NCBI GenBank assembly: GCA_018399375.1 | Contig: JAGYOV010000053.1 | Span: 1-6,789 of the forward strand | DNA: 6,789 bases | Source of the DNA: Dehalococcoidia bacterium | GTDB lineage: Bacteria; Chloroflexota; Dehalococcoidia; GIF9; AB-539-J10 | Direction of reading: 5' to 3' | In this document: piece after piece, positions 1-4,213 of the stretch | How positions within the stretch are numbered: the stretch's first letter is position 1 | How the letters are laid out: every line of letters begins with the position of its first letter | Program-made: the position numbers and the translations under genes | Notes under the pieces: generated by a model | Database searches by the model: none | Seen by the model: the letters and a program-made list of their open reading frames with translations, nothing else | Told to the model about the DNA's origin: nothing

Positions 1-365
1 GCCTCGATTCTGGTTACCCCCTGCATTTCCAAGATTGATTTGATCTTATTATAGATGAGCTTTACTCCCTCAGTCCAACTAGACCTGGCAAGTTTAGCGG
101 GCATTGAATCTAGCGCTCTCTCAAAATCATCTAGAACAGGCAACAGGTCTAGAATAAGCGACCTGTTGGCATATTCTATTATATCTAATTTTTCACGTTC
201 AGCTCTTTTTATATAATTGCTTAAATCTGCCTGAGCTCTCTGCAAGCTGGCTAAATATTCCTCTGTTTTATCTTTTTCCTGAGGCGAAACTTGCTCGGGA
301 TTTCCTTCATCCTGTTCATAATCCATGAAGTCTGTCTCGCCCTTGTCGCTATTGTGATCGGTCAA
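1..365 (-). CDS. grpE: GrpE, nucleotide exchange factor of DnaK (N-terminal 121 residues; cut by the window edge)
   Basis: GrpE is a cytoplasmic dimer that releases ADP from DnaK (Hsp70) so that it can bind ATP and let go of its substrate. The reading frame from 365 leftward is open to the edge. The first ~30 residues are acidic and low in complexity, as is usual for GrpE. A long helix follows from about residue 34 (EEYLASLQRAQADLSNYIKR), then the family hallmark LLPVLDDFERAL at about 75-85, and then a EGVKLIYNKIKSILEMQGV stretch at about 99-117 leading into the missing C-terminal beta domain. The start is read as TTG at 365-363 because an AGGAGG (378-373) sits 7 bases before it; an in-frame ATG lies at 326 without such a site. 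It is co-directional with hrcA, 12 bases downstream, in the classical hrcA-grpE(-dnaK-dnaJ) order. dnaK would be expected beyond the left edge (inference). Confidence 0.95.
   Translation of the reverse strand, partial: MTDHNSDKGETDFMDYEQDEGNPEQVSPQEKDKTEEYLASLQRAQADLSNYIKRAEREKLDIIEYANRSLILDLLPVLDDFERALDSMPAKLARSSWTEGVKLIYNKIKSILEMQGVTRIE
141..168. repeat. Inverted repeat inside grpE (9-bp arms, 10-base loop)
   Basis: CAACAGGTC (141-149) and GACCTGTTG (160-168) are exact reverse complements around a 10-base loop. The repeat encodes part of the conserved ANRSLILDLLPV segment of GrpE. It could form a stem in the grpE mRNA, but no T-run follows and it is not a terminator. It is probably fortuitous. 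Confidence 0.7.
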
Positions 366-372
366 CTTGGAA

Positions 373-378
373 CCTCCT
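373..378 (-). promoter_or_regulatory. grpE ribosome binding site overlapping the hrcA stop codon
   Basis: Read on the minus strand, the sequence is TGAGGAGGTT followed by CCAAG and TTG. The perfect AGGAGG shares its first base with the last base of the hrcA TGA stop (380-378). This supports the TTG start of grpE and suggests translational coupling: ribosomes finishing hrcA would be placed on the grpE site. Confidence 0.85.
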
Positions 379-1397
379 CAAACTCGCTGAGTTATTGTAT
401 CGCTAAGAAATGCTGAAAAACATCTGAGTGAAGACAATGTATTTGCGTAATCCATGCGCTTTGGGCCAACCACGCCGAGGAGGCCTGTAGCTTTCCCCGG
501 GATGCCGTATTGATTTACGAGCAAGCTTAAATCCCGCAGCGCTACTTCGCGGTTTTCCTCGCCGATGGTTACGCTTGTCTTCTCGCGCTGGTCAAACTCT
601 TGGAAGGATATTTCCTTGAGCCATTCTCCTCCTTCCAGTACTTGCAGTATATCGGGAACCCTGGGATTATTGAAAAACTCAGGATGTCTTAGCATTAAGC
701 ACAGACCTTCGAGATATGGCTTGCCATATTCTCGCGCATCTTCAGTAGCCATTATGTCTGCAATAAACTCGGATATCTTTTTCTCCTGTGCAGTAAGATG
801 CTCCTTGCTTGCCAGGATTTGCTGGCTATCCATTCCCGAGTACAGGGCATTAAACTTATTGGCCAGCTGCGTTAGATTGTCCTGAGCAATGAAGGTATTT
901 ATTGGTATCATTTTTTGTACCACCTTTGCTTCATATAGAACCAGAATTAACAGGGCCAGAAGATTTTGTGAAGCCACTATATCCAGGTGTTTGAAATGGT
1001 GGCGTTTCGCTCTGGGTAAGGTTATTATTACCATATTATGAGCCAAGCTTGCCAGGAGCAAAGCTGCCTGTCTCAACCAGTGCTCTATCTCTTCTTCTAG
1101 TGCTTTTTCTAACTGTTGAATAATGTCTTGCTGGGGCATGGATAAATCAGCATAGGTATCTATCGTTTCTACGTAGAAACGATAGGCTTTATCAGTGGGG
1201 ATACTTCCTGCAGAGGCATGAGGTCTGAAAATATAGCCTTCCTCTGCCAGAGCAACCATATCGTTGCGGATAGTAGCGGAGCTTACCTTTAGATCATATT
1301 TTCTGACAATGGCTTCTGAGGCAAGAGGTACTGCGTCATGGATATAATCCTCCACTATTATCTTAAGGACAGCTTTTCTTCTCTCCTCAGCAGTCAA
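378..1397 (-). CDS. hrcA: HrcA, heat-inducible transcription repressor
   Basis: HrcA is the dimeric repressor of class I heat-shock genes. It binds the CIRCE operator and needs the GroEL chaperonin to stay active (known for the family). The 339 residues match the usual length. The N-terminal winged helix is seen in SSATIRNDMVALAEEGYI (39-56), followed by the signature HASAGSIPTDKAYRFYV (60-76). The C-terminal domain shows FFNNPRVPDILQVLEGGEWL, VTIGEEN and GVVGPKRMDYANTLSSL, all typical of the GAF-like HrcA domain. The usual SAGRIPTDKGYRFYV has Ser for Arg at 65 and Ala for Gly at 71. The start is TTG (1397-1395), supported by GAGGGAG 8 bases upstream and by the family N-terminus (ERRKAVLKIIVEDYI). 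It is the first gene of the heat-shock operon with grpE, and is probably autoregulated through the CIRCE element touching its start codon. Confidence 0.96.
   Translation of the reverse strand: MTAEERRKAVLKIIVEDYIHDAVPLASEAIVRKYDLKVSSATIRNDMVALAEEGYIFRPHASAGSIPTDKAYRFYVETIDTYADLSMPQQDIIQQLEKALEEEIEHWLRQAALLLASLAHNMVIITLPRAKRHHFKHLDIVASQNLLALLILVLYEAKVVQKMIPINTFIAQDNLTQLANKFNALYSGMDSQQILASKEHLTAQEKKISEFIADIMATEDAREYGKPYLEGLCLMLRHPEFFNNPRVPDILQVLEGGEWLKEISFQEFDQREKTSVTIGEENREVALRDLSLLVNQYGIPGKATGLLGVVGPKRMDYANTLSSLRCFSAFLSDTITQRV
1160..1185. repeat. Perfect 26-bp palindrome inside hrcA
   Basis: CTATCGTTTCTAC is followed with no gap by its exact reverse complement GTAGAAACGATAG. It lies within hrcA codons for the conserved YRFYVETI segment, so part of it is fixed by protein sequence. 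With no loop it would form a cruciform or a dimer site rather than a normal RNA hairpin. Function unknown; it may be a coincidence of codon choice. Confidence 0.9.
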
Positions 1398-1424
1398 TTA
1401 GCACTCTCCCTCTTTAATTGCTAA
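1398..1424 (-). promoter_or_regulatory. CIRCE operator (HrcA binding site)
   Basis: The plus strand reads TTAGCACTC, nine spacer bases, then AATTGCTAA. The CIRCE consensus is TTAGCACTC-N9-GAGTGCTAA, so one arm is perfect, the other matches 7 of 9, and the spacer length is exact. The element ends immediately before the hrcA TTG and contains the hrcA ribosome binding site (GAGGGAG, 1412-1406). From the promoter placement, transcription should begin at about its outer edge, so a bound HrcA would block initiation, as known for CIRCE in the 5' untranslated region of hrcA and groE operons. Confidence 0.93.
1406..1412 (-). promoter_or_regulatory. hrcA ribosome binding site inside the CIRCE element
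   Basis: GAGGGAG on the minus strand lies 8 bases before the TTG at 1397. It occupies the junction of the CIRCE spacer and its perfect arm. It decides the TTG start, since no ATG or GTG with a comparable site precedes the conserved HrcA N-terminus. Confidence 0.75.
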
Positions 1425-1431
1425 TTGTAGT

Positions 1432-1461
1432 AATATATCATCGTAAAGTGTGGAATGTCAA
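1432..1461 (-). promoter_or_regulatory. Sigma-70-type promoter of the hrcA-grpE operon
   Basis: On the minus strand a perfect -35 box TTGACA (1461-1456) and a -10 box TATATT (1437-1432; 5 of 6) are separated by 18 bases. Initiation about 7 bases further on would fall near 1425, at the edge of the CIRCE operator. This is the expected arrangement for a class I heat-shock operon driven by the housekeeping sigma factor and held down by HrcA. Confidence 0.82.
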
Positions 1462-1652
1462 TAAAACTGACACCGCTATGGAATTCATGCTAACCACTGA
1501 GAGTGATTTAATGCAATTATGTATGATGGTAAAATGCCTGCTAAAGCGGAAGTTACTTTTTGATGTTCTCATCCTGAGTAATGAGCGAGATTCGATGGGG
1601 TGTTTTTGCTTTGGGGACGTGGGTTTTGCAGAGAGCACTGGAGAATGAAAAA
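1462..1652. other. Intergenic stretch without a recognisable gene
   Basis: Between the hrcA promoter and the corA relic I see no gene. The open stretches on both strands have no family resemblance, no good ribosome binding site, and partly overlap the hrcA promoter. The only structure noted is a short inverted repeat, CTCAT-N8-ATGAG at 1568-1585, embedded in TTCTCATCCTGAGTAATGAG. A GGAG at 1640-1643 may be the old ribosome binding site of the corA relic. No tRNA or terminator with a T-run was seen. Confidence 0.6.
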
Positions 1653-2129
1653 ATGTGATTTGGGTTAATTATCGTTATGAAAGGTTCAGCATATGTAGGA
1701 AAAGAGGAAACGAGGGTGCGTGCTCTATCAGCTATGGTAAAAGTTAAGCTGGTTTTATATTGAAATGCCAGCGGCTCGAGATGTGGAATTACTTACCCAG
1801 AAATTTAACTTTCATCCTCTTGGCTTGGAGAATGTGCTCAGTCACTAAAGCGTCCTAAAATTGAAGAGGACGAAGGCCATCTTTTTCTGGTTCTCCATTT
1901 TTCCGTGTTTGACAAGGAAAATCGTGTAACTAAGCCAAGCGAAGAGGATATCTTTATAGGAGAAGGCTATATTGTCACTATTTATTGCTCCGGTACCCTG
2001 AAGCCGTTGCTGGGTTTTTAAGTTGCGCCGGATTCGTCCCCATATAGCGGTAATCGAAACGCTGGAGAGCTTTCTCCTGTGATATGGGCCAGATTGAAGA
2101 ACAAATTGTTGCCACGTCTGTATCCTTAA
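1653..2129 (+). pseudogene. Decayed N-terminal (cytoplasmic) part of a CorA-type Mg2+/Co2+ transporter
   Basis: Three reading-frame pieces join into a CorA-like cytoplasmic domain. Frame one (1653-~1750) gives GKEETRVRALSAMVKVKL. A shift then gives WFYIEMPAARDVELL and KFNFHPLGLENVLSH (1750-1845), ending at TAA 1846. A second shift returns to the first frame with KRPKIEEDEGHLFLVLHFSV, IFIGEGYIVTIY and LKPLLGF (1848-2018). After an in-frame TAA (2019) comes GELSPVIWARLKNKLLPRL (2064-2120), which resembles the CorA segment GYLLY..LDRLVDY. The HPL-LE-VL, RPKIEE and FLVLH motifs are the strongest evidence. A TGA at 1656 follows a possible old ATG at 1653 with GGAG upstream. The two transmembrane helices and the GMN motif are absent. 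It cannot make a working channel. The comparison is to family sequence from memory. Confidence 0.75.
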
Positions 2130-2158
2130 TGGCAGAGTCTGAATTGTGATGCTATACT
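2129..2158 (+). promoter_or_regulatory. Probable promoter of the coaX-coaBC-valS genes
   Basis: An extended -10 (TG at 2150-2151, then TATACT at 2153-2158; 5 of 6) is preceded by a weaker -35, ATGGCA at 2129-2134 (4 of 6), with an 18-base spacer. Initiation near 2165 would give a leader of about 38 bases to the coaX ATG. The site begins just where the corA relic ends. Confidence 0.55.
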
Positions 2159-2190
2159 AACTCTTGTTTCCATTCGTGGATCTATGAATT

Positions 2191-2195
2191 AAGGA
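2191..2195 (+). promoter_or_regulatory. coaX ribosome binding site
   Basis: AAGGA stands 7 bases before the ATG at 2203 and fixes that start, which also gives the canonical CoaX N-terminus with AIDIGNTSVKLG at residues 4-15. Confidence 0.75.
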
Positions 2196-2202
2196 CATCG
2201 CT

Positions 2203-2979
2203 ATGCTTCTGGCTATAGATATTGGTAACACGAGCGTTAAGCTGGGCATATTTGATGGTGATAAGCTGATACATACCTGGAATCTAGCTACGGGCATTCA
2301 TCGCACAACGGATGAGTATGGCACCTTCTTGCTTGGATTGATGGAACATCAACATTTGTTGCCTCCCAACGTGGAGGGAGCAGTTTTGTGTGGAGTTGTA
2401 CCTCCTCTAATAACTGTCTTCGTAGATTTATGCCACAAATATTTACGTCATAAACCATTGGTGGTCGAGGCAGGTGTAAAAACTGGCCTACGGATTCAAT
2501 TTGATAACCCAAGGGAAGTAGGTACTGATAGAGTGGTAGGAGTAGTTGCAGCTCATTACCTTTACGGAAAACCGATAATAGTTATTGACTTTGGCACAGC
2601 TATCACTTTCGATGTAATTTCTCGGGACGGTACTTACATTGGTGGAGTTATATGCCCTGGGATTAACATAGCTCTGGAAGCATTGTTCACTCGTACTGCC
2701 ATGCTGCCTCGAATAGAACTAACCCGTCCCGTACGGGTGATTGGTAAGAATACTGTGGCAGCTATGCAATCTGGTATAGTTCTGGGCTATACCAGCCTGG
2801 TAGAAGGTATGGTAAAGCGAATAGAAGAGGAATTGGGAGACAAACCGCTGGTAGTCGCTACTGGAGGATATGCCCATCAGATGGCCAGAGGTACAAGTGT
2901 CATTAATGTAGTGAACCACGATTTGGTACTGACGGGTCTACGGCTCATTTATGAGAGGAACAAGCGAGATGATACTTAG
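2203..2979 (+). CDS. coaX: Type III pantothenate kinase (CoaX)
   Basis: CoaX catalyses ATP-dependent phosphorylation of pantothenate to 4'-phosphopantothenate, the first step of coenzyme A synthesis, in the cytoplasm. The family belongs to the ASKHA fold, needs a monovalent cation such as K+ or NH4+, and is not inhibited by CoA (family knowledge). The 258 residues are full length. Visible motifs are the first phosphate loop AIDIGNTSVKLG (4-15, with Asp6), GTDRVVGVVAAH (107-118, with Asp109), the second phosphate motif DFGTAITFD (129-137), GGVICPG (147-153) and the adenosine-site ATGGYA (219-224). The start ATG has AAGGA 7 bases upstream. Its 3' end overlaps coaBC by 11 bases, which implies translational coupling and supplies the substrate for the next enzyme. 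Nothing is missing or unusual. Confidence 0.97.
   Translation: MLLAIDIGNTSVKLGIFDGDKLIHTWNLATGIHRTTDEYGTFLLGLMEHQHLLPPNVEGAVLCGVVPPLITVFVDLCHKYLRHKPLVVEAGVKTGLRIQFDNPREVGTDRVVGVVAAHYLYGKPIIVIDFGTAITFDVISRDGTYIGGVICPGINIALEALFTRTAMLPRIELTRPVRVIGKNTVAAMQSGIVLGYTSLVEGMVKRIEEELGDKPLVVATGGYAHQMARGTSVINVVNHDLVLTGLRLIYERNKRDDT
2954..2959 (+). promoter_or_regulatory. coaBC ribosome binding site inside coaX
   Basis: AGAGGA within the last codons of coaX lies 9 bases before the ATG at 2969. It favours that ATG over the in-frame ATG at 2951, which would place six non-conserved residues in front and has no such site at the right distance. Confidence 0.65.
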
Positions 2980-4156
2980 TAACAGGACTATTATATTGGG
3001 AATAACTGGAAGTATTGCTGCCTATAAGGCGGCAGAACTGGCCAGCCATCTTGTTCAGCTTGGGGCAAATGTAAATATAATTATGACGGAATCTGCCGAG
3101 CACTTCATATCACCACTGACCCTACGTAGTCTTACAGGGAGGCCTGTAGCTACTGGTATGTTTGAGTTGAATTCTGAATTCGTTATCGAACACATATCGC
3201 TGGCTGAGGCAGCAGATATAGTGGTGATCGCTCCTGCTACAGCCAACATAATTGCTAAACTGGCTGCAGGTCTTGCTGATGACATATTATCCAGTACCGT
3301 TCTGGCGACAAGATCTCCGATAATAATAGCTCCTGCGATGAATGTGAATATGTATGAGAATCAGATAACGCAAAGTAATTTGTCTAAACTTGTGTCACTT
3401 GGTTTTATCCTGGTTGGCCCGGTGAAAGGTAGATTGGCTTCAGGAGAGATGGGTTTAGGGAGATTTGCCAGCATTGGAGATATTACTGGAGCTATTTGTC
3501 GGAGGTTGGGGGAGAATGGGGATCTGGCTCGTAGACACCTGGTGATCACTGCTGGAGGTACACAGGAACCGATAGATCCGGTTCGCTATATTAGCAACCG
3601 CTCTTCAGGCAAAATGGGTTATGCACTGGCTGAAGCAGCTCGTGATAGGGGTGCTAGAGTGACATTGATCGCGGCTCCCTCTGCACTGATCGAACCATAT
3701 GGAGTGGAACTTTGCAACGTCAACACCGCTATGGAAATGTACTCTGTCGTCAATGATATTGCTCCTCGTTCGGATGCCCTGATCATGGCAGCTGCCGTAG
3801 CTGATTACCGCCCTGCTAACGCAGTTCAGGCCAAGATTAAGAAAGCAGATACACCGCTAACTTTGGACCTAGTAAATAATCCAGATATTCTGGATAACGT
3901 TAAAGGCAATTTTGTGCGAGTGGGGTTTGCTGCTGAAAGCGAGCACCTGGCGGAAAATGCCAGAGCAAAGTTGCAACGGAAAAATTTGGACTTAATTGTC
4001 GCTAACGATATAACTATTGCAGGTAGTGGCTTTGGTGCCGAGAATAATGAGGTGGTCCTTATTAGGCGAGGAGGGACAGAAAGAAAGTTGCCTCTCTTGT
4101 CCAAGAGAGAAGTGGCTGACAAAATTCTGGATGAAGTAGCATCCCTGCTTCGGTGA
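2969..4156 (+). CDS. coaBC: Bifunctional phosphopantothenoylcysteine decarboxylase / phosphopantothenate-cysteine ligase (CoaBC, Dfp)
   Basis: CoaB joins 4'-phosphopantothenate to cysteine using CTP; CoaC then decarboxylates the product to 4'-phosphopantetheine with FMN. From the ATG at 2969 the protein has 395 residues. The N-terminal CoaC flavoprotein domain (about 1-180) shows GSIAAYK (14-20), catalytic His75 in IEHISLA, and APAMN (121-125, Asn125). The flap GRLASGEMGLGR (154-165) has Ser158 where E. coli has Cys158. The CoaB domain (about 188-395) shows GGTQEPIDPVRYISNRSSGKMG (Asn210), AAAVADYRP (274-282), KIKK (Lys289-292), GFAAE (319-323) and the ANDI..GFGAENNEV segment. His75, Asn125, Asn210 and Lys289 coincide with E. 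coli numbering. An ATG at 2951 would add six residues but has a poorer ribosome site. It overlaps coaX by 11 bases; valS follows. Confidence 0.97.
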   Translation: MILSNRTIILGITGSIAAYKAAELASHLVQLGANVNIIMTESAEHFISPLTLRSLTGRPVATGMFELNSEFVIEHISLAEAADIVVIAPATANIIAKLAAGLADDILSSTVLATRSPIIIAPAMNVNMYENQITQSNLSKLVSLGFILVGPVKGRLASGEMGLGRFASIGDITGAICRRLGENGDLARRHLVITAGGTQEPIDPVRYISNRSSGKMGYALAEAARDRGARVTLIAAPSALIEPYGVELCNVNTAMEMYSVVNDIAPRSDALIMAAAVADYRPANAVQAKIKKADTPLTLDLVNNPDILDNVKGNFVRVGFAAESEHLAENARAKLQRKNLDLIVANDITIAGSGFGAENNEVVLIRRGGTERKLPLLSKREVADKILDEVASLLR

Positions 4157-4203
4157 GTATTTGCTCAACTGGAGTTATCTGTATACATGTTGTGTAACTG
4201 AAT

Positions 4204-4209
4204 GGAGAG
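4204..4209 (+). promoter_or_regulatory. valS ribosome binding site
   Basis: GGAGAG lies 4 bases before the ATG at 4214 (6 bases from the end of GGAG). The 57-base gap after coaBC holds this site and only a weak inverted repeat (AGTTA/TAACT around TGTATACA). There is no T-run terminator, so readthrough from coaBC is likely, and it is too short for a T-box leader. Confidence 0.75.
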
Positions 4210-4213
4210 AACT

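Noticed and set aside
565..885. 106-codon plus-strand open frame opposite hrcA
   Set aside because: Lies wholly inside hrcA, whose protein motifs are clear; the antisense product has no recognisable features.
1418..1648. Open frame of 76 codons on the plus strand between hrcA and the corA relic
   Set aside because: It begins inside the CIRCE element and crosses the hrcA promoter, uses a non-ATG start without a ribosome binding site, and its product shows no family motif or plausible domain.
2064..2077. Hairpin GGAGA-GCTT-TCTCC as a possible terminator or leader element before coaX
   Set aside because: The stem is only 5 bp with no following T-run, and the bases are explained by the corA relic (GELS codons).
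2951..2968. Upstream ATG as the coaBC start
   Set aside because: It would add MRGTSE, which is not part of the family N-terminus and overlaps coaX further; the ATG at 2969 has AGAGGA at suitable spacing and makes the residue numbers match E. coli CoaBC.
4157..4213. Possible terminator or T-box leader between coaBC and valS
   Set aside because: Only weak 4-5 bp inverted repeats are present, no T-run, and 57 bases is too short for a T-box with specifier and antiterminator.
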